Shown one piece after another: positions 12,154-24,501 of a stretch of 64,000 nt of DNA. A program made the position numbers and the translations under genes. The stretch comes from Vicia villosa (taxonomy: Eukaryota > Streptophyta > Magnoliopsida > Fabales > Fabaceae), in the NCBI RefSeq assembly GCF_029867415.1, contig NC_081183.1, positions 38,336,655-38,400,654 of the forward strand, read 5' to 3'. A model generated the notes under the pieces. It ran no database searches. It was not told where the DNA came from and saw only the letters and a list, made by a program, of their open reading frames with translations. The stretch's first letter is position 1, and each line of letters begins with the position of its first letter.

Positions 12154-12385
12154 CTGTGATAATACTTCTGCAATATGTTTATCTAAGAATCCTATCTTAC
12201 ATTCCAAAGCTAAACATATTGAGATCAAACATCATTTCATTAGGGACTATGTTCAGAAGGGTGTTCTTTCTTTAAACTTTGTGGATACAGACCATCAATG
12301 GGCTGATATCTTTACAAAACCCCTTGCTGAAGATAGGTTTAAGTTCATTCTGAAGAATATCAGTATGGATTTATGCCCAGAATGA
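12154..12385 (+). pseudogene. pol: RNase H C-terminus of element A pol, after the solo LTR
   Basis: After the second CTGTG (12154-12158) the RNase H frame resumes with CLSKNPILHSKAKHIEIKHH and the conserved copia ending QWADIFTKPLAEDRF. It ends at TGA 12383-12385 after DLCPE. It matches the uninterrupted region of element B (19592-19860, minus). A short stretch at the junction differs from B (CAATAT in place of the word encoding ICL). Confidence 0.9.
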
Positions 12386-12889
12386 GACGATGAGAAGGTC
12401 TTACATATGGTTAAGTTCTGAAATGTGTTGGGATTATGTTTTTATAAGAAGTTCTGATAATGATCAACTAGAAGTTCTGATTCTGTTATTACTAACGTTT
12501 CATTATCTAAGTTGATTCAGAATGTCTTTTAGAGTAAAATAGCTGTCATCAGTTTTCCAGAAAATGAACACGTGTTCACTATTTTTGGACAAGCATGCGT
12601 GCAGTTGAGGAGACGCCGCCCTAGGTAAATGTGAAAATCATGTCAATTTTTCACTTTATCTCTCCTAACGTCATATCTCATTAAATGCAAATTGATGTCA
12701 TGTTTTTCTGTAATCATTTCACTTAAAACATATTGCATTTTTTATTTATTTTCTTTTATCCAACCTTTTATATACTCATCTTCACTTTCATTTCATCTTT
12801 TTTACTCTCTCTCTCTTCATTCATCCCTCTCTTTCATCTCTCATTCATCGCATAAACCCTAGTTTGTGACTACATCTCAGTATATCACC
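12386..12889 (+). other. Spacer between pol and the env-like ORF of element A
   Basis: About 500 bp of noncoding sequence. It includes TTTTATATACTCATC near 12768-12782, a possible TATA-like start for a subgenomic or spliced transcript, and a CT-rich stretch (12800-12850) just before the env-like ATG. The CT-rich leader would suit a plant 5' UTR; this is inference only. Confidence 0.45.
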
Positions 12890-15198
12890 ATGAATCCTTC
12901 GTCAAGTTCATCAAGCCAAGCAGAAATGTCTTCTACTCATCTGGTTTTTAGCAAGTATGGGTATGCTCCATTGAAGACCTGTTCCATTCCTACATCAGAA
13001 ATGGAAGTTCTTTGTGAATCTTTAGTGGATTTTGAAAATCTAAAAGTACATGGTTTTAAACCCGAGGCAAAGACAATGGCTCAAGGCTGGTCAAACTACC
13101 TTGATAGATTGGTTGGACCAATTTATCCTGCTCTAGTGAAATATTTCTGGGCTCATGCAACGGTTACCCCAACTGCAATCATCTCCTTCGTGTTAGGGCA
13201 TGAAGTTGTGATAACTGAAAAGTTGATAAGGAAGTTGTACAACCTGGCTGATGAAGAAGAATGTACTGGTCCTCTTCATGGCAGTTTGTTGGCCACAGGT
13301 TGATAGACAAATATCTAATGCTACTGGTATTGAATCTCATCAAACTGGTGTGTTGAGGCCGTTCTACCAAGTTTGGGCTGAGATTATTCTGGGATCTCTC
13401 CATCATAGAAGAAGATCGTTCTCCTCCACATACATTAGTCCTGATCATAAATATACTCTCTTCTGCATTCTGATTGAAAAGAGTCAAGAGATGAAGAGTC
13501 AAGAGATGAAGAACGTGAGAAGTTTCCTCACCTTCCAAGAATTGTTATTCCCTTTGCCAGAATGATTTCTGACATTCTGATTGAAAGTAACCTGCTGGAT
13601 TCCCTTAGGACTATTGGAACGTCCAAGTACTTTGGTGTCATTCAAGGGCACGTTATAAATGAATTTGATCTGCGAAGGTTGGAACTTATTCCGAATGTAA
13701 TTTCTGCTCCAGTAATCTTCCCAGATATTCTGACCAGAAGAATTCCGGTTGAAGGCTTTGCTTCCTTGTTTAAAGAAGAACTTAACAAGGCAGTTAAGCG
13801 TTATTTGGAAGCTTCTGTGAGAGCTCAATCTTCTGTTGATCCTGCATGGATTTGTGGAAGAGCTCTTCCTTCTCTGGCTGACCTACAGAAGAAGGATCAG
13901 AAGAAGAAAGAAGCAAGGCTGAAGAGAAAGGTTCAAGAAGAAGAAGCCAGGAAAGCCAAGAAGCAGAGGGTCACCTTTGATCCTGTCAAAGTAAACTCCA
14001 AAGAATATCAAGAGCAGCGCATCAGGGAGTCTTTCCGTGCTGAAAGAACTAACAATTTTCCCAGGCAAGTATACCAACCTCCTCCTTCTGAACCTCACAA
14101 CACCTTCACCATTCCAAATCCTCCCCAACCATCTCTTTCTACAACTGTTTTGAACCCCACTCCACTAAATGTCTATCCTCCCACACCTTCTGATATTCCA
14201 TCCTCATCAACCCTCCCCACAGATATTCCATCTTCATCCACCACAACAGCCCCACCTTCTCTATCCCATCCCTTACCTCCCAGAAAACCCAATCCATATT
14301 GCCTCCTTTACCCTGACTACAAATTCACCTTCAACCCACCTGAACCTGAACCTCATATCTTCCTGGAGTTTTCAAGCATGAATTTGTCTATAGGCTGGAT
14401 CTCTTGAGAGATGCCTTCTTCAATGATCTTGATGATGTTTCTACTAGAAACCTTTGGAGAAGCTTTCGACAGGATTTTCAGGTTGAAGCAATGAAAGTCC
14501 AGAAGAGACTAGTGGCTGCTGCACCTGGTTATGCTGGATATCGTCTAGAAGCTAATGATGGTATATACTATCATCCCATCAGAAACAGGAGAGTTCTTGA
14601 GGAGAAGATGTTTGTTGATGAACTGCTGGATAATCCGTGTAGGGAGATTGTGGTTTGGAGACCTAGGTATCCAGTTCTGACTAGAGACTTCAAGTGGTTG
14701 TTTGATTTTCTGAGGGAGAATCCTTCTGCGAAGGCCCCCAATATGGTCATTCCAGAAGTTGTTGATCCTCCAGAAGTTGAAGGTCCTACTCCACCAAGGA
14801 ATCTTGCTGCCATTCTTCAAGCACTTGAAAATGGAGATTCTGATCTTCCTGCTCCTGAGTATGAAGAAGATGCTTCTAGGGAAGAAGCAGATGCTGAGAT
14901 TCATCCTGTTGGAGATATTCCTGCTGAGGAAAATCATGATGATGATCTCACAATGGATGCTGCTGTTGAGATTGCTGTCCCTCTAAACAGAAGTTGTGAA
15001 GCTTCTTCTGGTGAACCCTCTCTTCTGGTGAAGACTCTAGAGGTTATTCAGAAGAACCAAGCTGAACTGGCTTCTCGCATGGACAAGCAAGATGTTGTCA
15101 ACGATGAGTTTCGCTCATTCATGGAGAAGCAGTTTGAGAGCAATGCTGGGATTCATGACATGCTGGCCAAGATTATGTCTAAGCTAGGCTCGTCTTAG
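12890..15198 (+). pseudogene. Env-like extra ORF of element A, frameshifted
   Basis: Fourth ORF located between pol and the 3' LTR. The likely start is ATG 12890 (MNPSSSSSSQAEMS). The N-terminal domain (WSNYLDRLVGPIYPALVKYF, then TPTAIISFVLGHEVVITEKL) resembles the plant 'putative transposon protein' domain (PF20167-like, recognised by eye). It then passes through frames 13251-13565 and 13562-14407, with a Lys/Glu-rich helix (14 kb region) and a Pro/Ser/Thr-rich linker, into 14404-15198, whose C-terminus has heptad-like repeats (LLVKTLEVIQKNQAELASRM). No signal peptide or obvious fusion peptide is visible, so 'envelope' is only a positional label. At least two frame breaks separate the pieces. 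Confidence 0.7.
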
Positions 15199-16195
15199 TC
15201 TTTTTGTGTCTTAGTTGTTTCCTTCCTTTTGCATCTTCTTTGTGCATCTATCTTCTCATCCCTTGTATCTTCTGATTATTTCCAATGAATGAAAATCTTT
15301 TATCCTTCTCTCATATTGTTTTGTTTTTCATCTGAATCTTTTGTGTTTTTAATGTTATAACAAAAAGGGGGAGAAACTGTGATAAATGATCTGATTTATA
15401 TTATCAGTTGCTGGGAGTAAGTCTCCACATTTCTAACAAGAATTTGCAAGTTCTGTGTCTTTGAGTGTTTTGCAAGATTGAAGCCAATCTTAAAAGCTCA
15501 ACATGAGAAGCAAAGACATGGGGAAAAGCAATTCTGTATGGAAACAAGCTCATGGAAAGTGAAGCAAGTTGAGTGCTGTGAAGCTTCAAGATCAAAAGCA
15601 AGAAGGAAGAATGTTATGATATTCTGATGATAGAATATGCTCTAACACATTTTTTTCCTTATATGTTTTGATGCATGTTTTTGTTCTAAATATGCTCTGA
15701 AACATTATTGTTTATGCTCTGATACATATTATATGTTCTGATACATATTTTATGTTCTGATTCATTCATGCTCTGACTTTTGTCGTGTAGTTTGTTCTAT
15801 AACATTTCAGGATGTAGAGATGCTCTGATGATGCTCTGGTACATTCAACAATGTTCTGATACAATCTAGCATGCAATGATTCAAGAAGAAATTCAAAGCT
15901 CTGAAGCTGTCCTATGGAAGCAAGAAGCAGAAGCTATGAATGTTCTGAAGATCTAAGCATATGTGATCGTCTCAACTGAAATGGAAAATACTCAGGGAAG
16001 TCCTTTATTTATAAATTTCTTCCAGTATTTATTTCAGGGGGAGATTATTTATCTCAGGGGGAGATTGCTAATCTCAGGGGGAGACATATTCACACACTAT
16101 GTTTATATGCTTATGCTATAACTGTGTAATTGTCTTTAGCCGTCTGATATTCTGATTGCAAATTCATATCATTTATATATGTTTTTGTCATCATC
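15199..16195 (+). other. 3' noncoding region of element A, with repeated purine tracts
   Basis: No coding frame recognised. The region has a run of ATGCTCTGATACAT-like words (15640-15860). It has an AAAAAGGGGGAGAAAC tract at about 15362-15377 and three CAGGGGGAGA tracts between 16026 and 16086. All resemble the true PPT that follows. Confidence 0.75.
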
Positions 16196-16209
16196 AAAAA
16201 GGGGGAGAT
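16196..16209 (+). other. Polypurine tract of element A
   Basis: AAAAAGGGGGAGAT directly precedes the 3' LTR. It is the plus-strand DNA priming site. Confidence 0.92.
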
Positions 16210-17341
16210 TGTTAGAACAAGATTTGTTCTGATCAATATTCTTAGTTTTGATGATAACAATGTATATGAATTTTGTATGAGATAATGTGGTACTCTAATA
16301 CTATGAAATTTCCATTTCAGGAATTATATAAAGAGTATGCACAAAATCAGCGCAAGAAGCACTGACTCAGAAGGTTCAGCATGCAACATCAGAACATGGT
16401 CTGGCAAGACATCAGAAGATGGTCAAGTAGAATTAGAACATGGTCTATGGAAGCATCAGAAGGACTTGAGATCGGAAGCAGAAGCACTGAAGTTCTCATG
16501 GTATCACGCTAAGAAGTACTTCAAGGTCAGAAGACAAGAAGATGCTCTGCACCAAGCTGTTTGACTCTGATGATATTCAAATGTTGTTTACACAAACATC
16601 AGATCAGAAGCAAGTACAAGATGGCAGGCTACGCTGACAGACAAAAGGAACGTTAGTAGCTGTTAAAGGCAACGTCAGTAGACACAGCGAAAGCAAGGCT
16701 CGAGGTAGTTGACAAAAGAGTGAAACATTAAATGCAATGCTGTACGGATCACGCAAAGCATTAAATGCTCTCATCGGTCATCTTCTCAAACGCCTATAAA
16801 TAGAAGTTCTGATGAGAAGCTGAATACAACACTTTGCGCATACATACAGAAACGCTGTCAAATTCAAAAAGCTCTCAAACTTCATCTTCAACCTCACTAC
16901 ATTGCTGTTGTAATATATTAGTGAGATTAAGCTTAAACTTAAGAGAAAAATCACAGTTGTGATAATAGCTTATTAAGAAGCATTGTAACTCTTATAAGAA
17001 TTTGTTTACATTAAGTTGTAAGAACTAGAGTGATCAAGGTGTAATCAGTATACTCTAGAAAGTCTTAGAGGATATCTAAGCAGTTTGTTCCTAGAGTGAT
17101 CAGGTTGTGATCAGAATACTCTAGAAGAATTAAAAGTTATCTAAGTGGAAAACCATTGTAATCTTGTGTGATTAGTGGATTAAATCCTCAGGTGAGGTAA
17201 ATCACTCCAAGGGGGTGGACTGGAGTAGTTTAGTTAACAACGAACCAGGATAAAAATCATTGTGCAAACTGTTTTTATCTTACAAGTTTTAAAGCTACAC
17301 TTATTCAAACCCCCCCTTTCTAAGTGTTTTTTTATCCTTCA
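16210..17341 (+). repeat. 3' LTR of element A
   Basis: It starts TGTTAGAACAAG and ends ATCCTTCA. It is collinear with 2914-4043 with about 2 % scattered differences by eye. A TATAAATA motif is at 16795-16802. It is followed by TAAAA at 17342-17346, the second copy of the target duplication. Confidence 0.96.
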
Positions 17342-17346
17342 TAAAA
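17342..17346. repeat. Target site duplication TAAAA of element A, right copy
   Basis: Identical to 2909-2913. Sequence beyond this point is again element B on the minus strand. Confidence 0.95.
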
Positions 17347-19087
17347 GATGTGTTTGAAGAGGATGGTTGAACAGAGGATTCAACTTCATTGTCAGAGTCT
17401 AAGACTACGACAATGGGGTCAGAGGATGGATTGTTTTGAGGTTTATATGAGTTCATGAGGCGAATGAAAGAGTCAGAAAATGAAGATTCTGGTGAGGGGA
17501 GGTTGAAGAACACAGCAGTGCAGCAGGTTCATAGTTAGAATGTGGAGGAGGTTGAGAGGTGGAGATTATGGCATGAGGAGGAATAATGGTGTTTAAAGGT
17601 GTTGGTTCAAGAATTGGTTCAGAAGTATGAACAGGTTCAGAATCAAGAATAGGCTGTTTGCCTTTAGACTTGGGTGAAGCAGAAGATGGAGGGTTAGAGA
17701 TATTTGTGGTTGGAGGAGGATTTGCTGGGGCTTTTCTGGTGAATTTACTGGTGGAGCTTCTATTGATACATTTTTTGAAATTAAAACAGGAGCAGAAACA
17801 GGCTCAGAGATAGAAATACCTGAAGATTTTTTCTTCTTCTGAGGCTTGGCAGGACCTTCTCCAACAGCCTTCCGCTTCTTCTCATTCTGCTTCTCTTCCT
17901 TCCTTTCTTCCTTCTTCTCTTCCTTCTTCTCTTCCTTCTTTTCTAGTTTCTTCTCTGCTTTCTTCTCTTATTTTTTCCTTCTTATCTTTCCTTCCTTCTG
18001 GTTGTTCTAGCATTCTTTTCTTCTTCTTTTTCTGTTCCTCTGTTTCTGGAACTTGATTAGCTGTAGTGACAAGCTTTTGTTTACTTATCCACACAAGATC
18101 ATACACAGAGCCTTCTTTCTTACACATAGCTATATAGCGGACAACAAGGTCAGGATGTTCATTTTTGAAAAACAATTCAAAGTCAGCCAGAGCAGGAGCT
18201 TTTCTGGTCAGAATATCATGGTCCACTCTGGGAGGAGCACCAATGGTTTCTATTAAGCTCATCTTCTTCAGAGTGTTAGCATTCATAGTGCTTCCACTCG
18301 TTGCATATATATCCTTGATAACTCCAGCTTTCTCTAGATCACCAATCAATCCAGTTTGAACCAGAAGATCTGTAATAATTCTTCCAAAAGGAATAATGTT
18401 TCTCTTGTACTTTGTAGACTTCTTTCTGACTCCCTCCCTAGAGTCTTTCACATGATTCCACATGTGGTTGAATATTATGTAAGGAAGATCCACCTTCTCT
18501 TGCTTACCAATACAATACAGAATGTATTGTTGATCCTTGTTGACATAGTTGGGAGAGACAATTGCCTTTCTGTGGTAAATGCAACCCAGAAGAATCTTAG
18601 CCCAGATTCTGTAGGGATCCTTCAGATTCTTGATAACTGTAGACTCTTTTCCATCTTTGAAGATTTCTGTATTAACAGCATTTCAATCTGTTCTTCCAAT
18701 TATGGCTCTAGAAGCACCTTCAGCGGTTTCAAGACTAAATAATTTTTTGAGAAGATTTTCAGTGATAGATATTTCTTCACCATGAAAGAAGGACAGAAAT
18801 GCTTTTGGCATGATTAAAGCATGAACCCAGAACTCCTTGACCAAATCTGGGTAAACTGGTCCACACAAACGATAGAAGAAATTTTCCCATCCTTGAAATT
18901 TCTTGTCTTCCGTCAGATGAATGTCATGTTCTTCTAGATTATCAAAATCGACCATCATTTCAGCAAGAACTTCTAATTCATCCATAGGAATCAAACAAGT
19001 CTTTTGAGGAACATTCTGGTGTTGCTGATGATCTTGTTCTTGTTGTTGAGAAGACGAACCAACTTGTTGTTTAGATGAAGACGCCAT
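17347..19087 (-). pseudogene. Env-like extra ORF of element B, 5' half (cut by element A)
   Basis: The start is taken at the ATG with first base 19087 (MASSSKQQVGSSSQQQ), matching the position of MNPSSSSSS in element A. The conserved domain follows (GWENFFYRLCGPVYPDLVKE, then FLSFFHGEEISITENLLKK) up to a break near 18683. Homology resumes through 18493-17882 with PYIIFNHMWNHVKDSREG and a strongly charged tail of repeated Glu-Glu-Gly-Arg-Lys units. A Pro/Ser-rich linker then runs to 17347, where element A is inserted. The C-terminus is at 2052-2908. Its role in the element is not known. Confidence 0.7.
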
Positions 19088-19591
19088 TGAAGATTGCTTG
19101 AGATTAAGGGGTTTCTTAACTTTAGGGTTTTTGAAAAGGGAGAAGAAGAGACAAAATGCATATAAGAGATGATGAATCCGTGAAAAAGGGTAAAATGAAT
19201 ATGCAAAGTGTTTATATAGACACGGACGTGAAAACAAAATGCAATAAAATTCTGAATATGAGCAGTTACAGAATGCAGAGAATCAATCACATTTAATGTT
19301 GAGAGACGTTAGTGGATGTAGCGTGAGATTTGAAAAGATTTGCACAGTTACCTAGGGCGGCGTCTCATCAACTGCACGCATGCTTGTCCCTTCAGAATGA
19401 ACACGTGGTCATCATCTAGAATAGTTGGTGACAGCTGTTTTGCTTTAACAGAAATTCTGGATCATACTTAGACATATGAAATGTTAGCAATAACAATATC
19501 AGAGTGTCTAAATGATCAAACATAACCAGAACATCTGATAAGAAAATAAAAATTTCAAATCTAATCCATACATCAGATCTTCTCAACACAT
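19088..19591 (-). other. Spacer between pol and the env-like ORF of element B
   Basis: Noncoding, corresponding to 12386-12889 of element A. It shares the word CTAGGGCGGCGTCTC (19352-19366) in inverse orientation with the sequence near 12610 in A, which shows the homology of the two spacers. Confidence 0.6.
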
Positions 19592-22500
19592 TCATTCTGG
19601 GCATAAATCCATGCTGATGTTCTTCAGAATGAACTTAAACCTATCTTCAGCAAGGGGTTTTGTAAAGATATCATCCCACTGATGTTCTATATCAACAAAG
19701 TTTAAAGATAGAATACCCTTCTGAACATAGTCCCTAATGAAGTGATGTTTAATCTCAATATGTTTAGCTTTAGAATGTAAAATAGGATTCTTAGATAAAC
19801 AGATAGCAGAAGTATTATCACATAATATAGGAATGTTATTATCATATATCTGATAGTCTTCTACCTAACTTTTCATCCAGAGCATCTGTGTACTACATCC
19901 AGCAGCAGCTACGTATTCTACTTCTGTAGTTGATAATGCTATTGTGGCTTGCTTCTTGTTGTACCAAGAGATCAGATTACTTCCCAGAAACTGATAGCTT
20001 CCAGAAGTACTTTTCCTTTCAACTCTATCTCCAGCGTAATCAGCATCACAATATCCTACTAAGTTGTATTCTTCAGATCTTCTGTAGACTAAACCAACAT
20101 TAGTAGTACCTTTCAGATACCTAAGAATTCTCTTAACAGCAGTTAAGTGAGATTCTCTAGGATCTGATTGGAATCTAGCTCACAAGCATACACTGAATAA
20201 AACATCAGGTTTGGAGGCAATTAGATATAGAAGAGATCCTATCATACCTCTGTAGATCTTATGATCTACCTTCTTGCTTACCTCATCCTTACCTAATACA
20301 CACATTGGATGCATTGGAGTATTTGCTTCTTTGCTTTCAAACAAGTTGAACTTCTTCAGAAGCTCTTTGACATACTTAGTTTGATGAACATAAGTTCCTT
20401 CACAAGTTTGATTGATCTGAATGCCTAGGAAGTACTTGAGTTCTCACATCATGTTCATCTCAAATTCTGCCTGCATAGACTTAGCAAAATCCTTTCCAAG
20501 TGTAGCATTAGATGTTCCAAATATAATATCATCAACATAAATTTGACAAATAAGCATATCCTTTTTAAATGTTTTACATAAGAGAGTTGTGTCTACTTTT
20601 CCTCTTGTGAAACCATTATCTAGAAGGAAAGAACTTAATCTTTCATACCAAGCTTTGGGAGCTTGCTTCAAACCGTATAATGATTTCTTTAATTTAAAAA
20701 CATGTTCTGGAGACTTAGAGTCTTCAAAACCAGGAGGTTGGTGGACATATACTTCTTCATCTATATAGCCATTTAAAAGGGAACTCTTAACATCCATCTG
20801 ATATAGAGTGATGTTATTCTGAGTGGCAAAAGAAATTAATAAGCGAATAGATTCTAACCTGGCCACTGGTGCAAAGGTTTCTGTATAGTCAATGCCTTCT
20901 TGCTGACTATAGCCTTGAGCAACCAGTCTGGCTTTGTTTCTGATGACTTCAACTTTCTCACTCAGCTTGTTTCTGAAGACCCATTTAGTTCCAATGATAT
21001 TAAATCCTTTAGGTCTTGGAACCAAATCCCAAACATCATTCCTTGTAAACTGATTTAACTCTTCTTGCATGGCAATTATCCAGTCAGCATCTTCCAGAGC
21101 TTGATCAACAAAAGTTGGCTCAATCAAAGACACTAAACCAAATTGACATTCTGCATTGTTCTTCATAAATGATCTTGTTCTAATGGGATCATCTTTCTTT
21201 CTAATGATAATATCTTCTGGATGAGTAGAGTTGAGTCTAGAAGATCTTCTGAGTGTTGGCTCTTCAGATATTCTGAGGTTCTCTATAGACGCTGCAACTT
21301 GATCTTCTGCTGCATCCTTTCCTTTGGGTTCTTCATGATCTGAGTTAGATATATCTATATCTGCAAAATTCTCAAACTGCTTTGGCTTTTCATTGCCAAG
21401 CTTATCATCAAATCTGATATTGATTGATTCTTCAACTACCAGAGTTTCAGTATTGTATACTCTGTAGCCTTTTGAGCGTTTAGAATATCCAAGTAGAAAA
21501 TATAACCAATACATCCAAAAGGATGGAAATATCAAATGTTGGGCTTTATGTTCTTCCACAATTCATAAGGAGTCTTATTTAGAATAGGTCTTATGGAGAT
21601 TCTATTCTGAATATAACACGCTGTGTTAATTGCTTCTGCCCAGAAATGCTTAGCCATATTAGTTTCATTGATCATGGTTCTGGCCATTTCTTGTAGAGTC
21701 CTATTCTTTCGTTCTACAACTCCATTTTGATGTGGAGTTCTAGGACAAGAGAAATCATGGGCAATACCATTTTCTTTGAAATAAATTTCAAAGAATCTGT
21801 TCTCAAATTCACCACCACGATCATTTCTGACTTTTATGCTTTTGCATTCCTTTTGTGATTGATTCTGAGTACAGAAGTCAAAGAACACAGAATGTGACTC
21901 ATCCTTGTGTTTTAAGAACTTTACCCACGTCCATCTGCTATAGTCGTCTATGATGACCAATCCATATTTCTTGCCTCTGATTGATGCTGTTTTGACTGGG
22001 CCAAAAAGATCAATGTGCAAAAGTTCTAAAGGCCTAGAGGAAGAGACAACATTTTTAGACTTGAATGCAGGTTTTGAAAACTCCCCTTTCTGACATGCTT
22101 CACAAAGAGCATCTGATTTATATTTCAGATTAGGGAGTCCTCTGTCCAGATTAAGTTTGTTAATCTGAGAAATCTTTCTCAAACTAGCATGACCTATTCT
22201 TCTGTGCCAGACCCACTGCTCTTCGTTAACAGACAGAAGGCAAGTAACCTTTTGATTCTTAAAATCTGAAAGATCAATCTTATAAATGTTGTTCTTTCTC
22301 TTGCTTGTAAATAGGATTGAGCCATCCTTCTGACTAATAGCTTTGCAAGACTTTTGATTAAAGATTATGTCATAACCATTGTCACTTAATTGACTTATGG
22401 ACAATAATTTATGAGCTAATCCATCTACTAAAAGAACATTAGTTATAGAGGGAGAGTTACCAATGCATATGGTTCCAGAGCCAATGATTTTGCCTTTTTG

Positions 22501-22653
22501 ATTCCCTCCAAACTTTACTTCTCCAGCAGATTTAAGTTCCAGGCTTTGGAACATAGACCTTCTTCCCATCATGTGTCGTGAGCATCCAGAGTCCAGGTAC
22601 CATGACATGTTTGTCTTTGTCTTTTGAGCTTTGATGGAGATCTGCAACAGGAA
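19592..22653 (-). pseudogene. pol: Protease-integrase-RT-RNase H polyprotein of element B
   Basis: The minus-strand frame opens after TAA 22654-22656. It has protease WYLDSGCSRHMMGRR (near 22600), integrase HHCC (HRRIGHASLRK, CEACQKGE) and DDE residues in DLFGPV, RNDRGGEF and NGVVERKNR. A stop after KPNI near 21533 and a deletion of roughly 60 bp relative to A remove the end of the integrase before the frame resumes at FLLGYSKRSKGYRVY. RT contains IYVDDIIFG (near 20530). After a stop following EMNMM at 20444 the RNase H region continues (DADYAGD, STTEVEYVAAA, KPLAEDRF) with at least two more in-frame stops, ending at TGA 19592-19594. It is non-functional but diagnostic of the family. Confidence 0.92.
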
Positions 22654-24419
22654 TTATCTTTTCCTTAGGTACCCACATTCTTTTGGGTTAGTCCTTCTCA
22701 AGTTCTGATTGAACTGAGATTTAGCATAAGATTTATTATAAGATTTTCTTGTGTGTGTAACATCATATTTCTTAGTGTGTGTTATGTGGAAACTCTTAGA
22801 GTGAGATGTGTGCTTAATATCATGAGAATGGCCATACTTGAACTGTTCATACAGAGGTTTGTATTTGATAATCATCTCATCAACAGGTTCAAGTTTGTAT
22901 GGGGTTTCACCCTTAAAGCCTATGCCTATTCTCTTGTTTCCACTTACACCATATATCATAGAGGCTAGCTGACTTCTGCCTATACCTCTAGATAGGAACT
23001 TTCTGAAGCTCAAGTCACATTCCTTCAGAATATTGTTAGTGCTTGGAATAGACATTTCTGAACTTGAAGATGATTCAACATCTTTAGTTAATTTTAAAAC
23101 TTTCTCTTTCAGTTCAGAATTTTCTATTTCAAGTCTCTTAGTTTCAGATTCAAAGAGCTTTTTAAGCTTATTGTATTTGATACTAAGTTGACCCTTGACT
23201 TCCAGAAGTTCAGATAAACTGGAAACTAGATCATCTCTAGTAAGTTCAGAAAATGCCTCATCAGAGTCTGAATCAGAAGTAGACTCTTCACCAGCGTCAA
23301 TTGTTGCCATAAGTGCTATGTTGGCCTGCTCATATTCAGAGTCTGACTCTTGATCTGATGAATCTGAGTCATCCCATGTAGCCATAAGACCTTTCTTCTT
23401 TTCAAATCTTTTCTTGGGCTTTTCCCTCTGAAGCTTTGGACATTCATTCTTGTAGTGTCCAGGCTCTTTACATTCATAGCACGTCATCTTCTTTTTGCTA
23501 GATCTTCTATGTTCAGAAGATTCTCCCTTTTCAGGTCTTTTGAAGTTATTGAAGTTTTTGAACCTTCTCTGCTTACTCTTCCAGAGTTGATTTACTCTTC
23601 TGGATAAGAGAGATAGTTCATCTTCTTCTTCTTCTGACTCTGACTCGTCAGATTCTTCTTCTTCAGCCTGAAAAGCGTTAGTGCATTTTTTATTATTAGA
23701 TTTTAATGCAATAGACTTACCTTTCTTTTGAGGCTCATTTGCATCCAGCTCAATCTCGTGACTCCTTAAGGCACTTATCAGCTCTTCAAGAGACACCTCA
23801 TTCAGATTCTTGGCAATCTTGATGGCAGTCACCATGGGTCCCCATCTTCTGGGTAAGCTTCTGATAATCTTCTTTACATCATCAGATTTGGTGTAACCTT
23901 TATCTAGCACTCTCAATCCAGCAGTCAGAGTCTGGAATCTTGAAAACATTGCTTCAATGTTCTCATCTTCCTCCATCTTGAATGCTTCGTATTTCTGGAT
24001 TAGAGCTAAAGCCTTTGTCTCCTTTACTTGAGCATTTCCCTCATGAGTCATCTTTAGAGATTCAAAGATATCATGAGCTGTTTCTCTGTTTGTTATCTTC
24101 TCATACTCAACATGAGAGATAACATTTAACAATATGGTCCTTGACTTATGATGATTCTTGAATTCTTTCTTTTGGTCATCACTCATAGCTTGTCTTGTAA
24201 TCTTTACTCCACGAGTGTTTACAGGATGTCTGTAACCATCCAACACTAAGTCCCATAAGTCACCATCTTGACAAAGAAAGTAACTTTCAAGTCTATCTTC
24301 CAATACTCAAAATTCTCACCATCAAAGACTGGTGGTCTATTGTAACCGTTGAAGCTAATTCTTCCATTGTTACCATTGTTTTTCTCAGGAGGGGGAGTAG
24401 ATGAAGTTGTTTCAACCAT
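22654..24419 (-). pseudogene. gag: Gag of element B, frameshifted near its start
   Basis: The ancestral ATG has its first base at 24419 (MVETTSSTPPPEKNNG). A one-base deletion near 24302 breaks the frame within FDGENFEYW, after which the long frame 24303-22654 continues. It carries the copia gag core (THEGNAQVKETKALALIQKYE) and an intact CCHC knuckle CYECKEPGHYKNEC near 23480, unlike element A. An acidic region and a Leu/Lys/Glu-rich coiled-coil-like stretch follow. A second indel near 22685 moves the gag frame into the pol register, leaving only TAA 22654-22656 between gag and pol. Confidence 0.9.
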
Positions 24420-24487
24420 TTTGATTTTGTGTTTTTCTCCCTGAATCTTTTATCTAACATGGTCAAGTGCTTGCACCTAGAACCGGC

Positions 24488-24500
24488 GCTATGATGCCAA
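24488..24500 (-). other. Primer binding site of element B, mutated
   Basis: On the minus strand it reads TTGGCATCATAGC, adjacent to the 5' LTR, one base different from the site in A and C. It is the initiator tRNA-Met type of site. Confidence 0.85.
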
Positions 24501-24501
24501 T

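Larger units (their letters stand above)
2914..17341 (+). mobile_element. Ty1-copia SIRE/Maximus element A, full length, carrying a nested solo LTR
   Basis: Complete plus-strand LTR retrotransposon with LTRs at 2914-4043 and 16210-17341, TAAAA target duplications, an iMet-type PBS, gag, protease-integrase-RT-RNase H, an env-like ORF and a PPT. An Ogre/Tat-like solo LTR (8841-12153) interrupts the RNase H region; without it the element is about 11.1 kb. By eye the LTRs differ at roughly 2 % of positions. Coding frames carry stops such as TGG to TGA at 5170, CAG to TAG at 6080 and CAA to TAA at 6890, so it is defective. It sits antisense within its close relative B. Confidence 0.96.
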
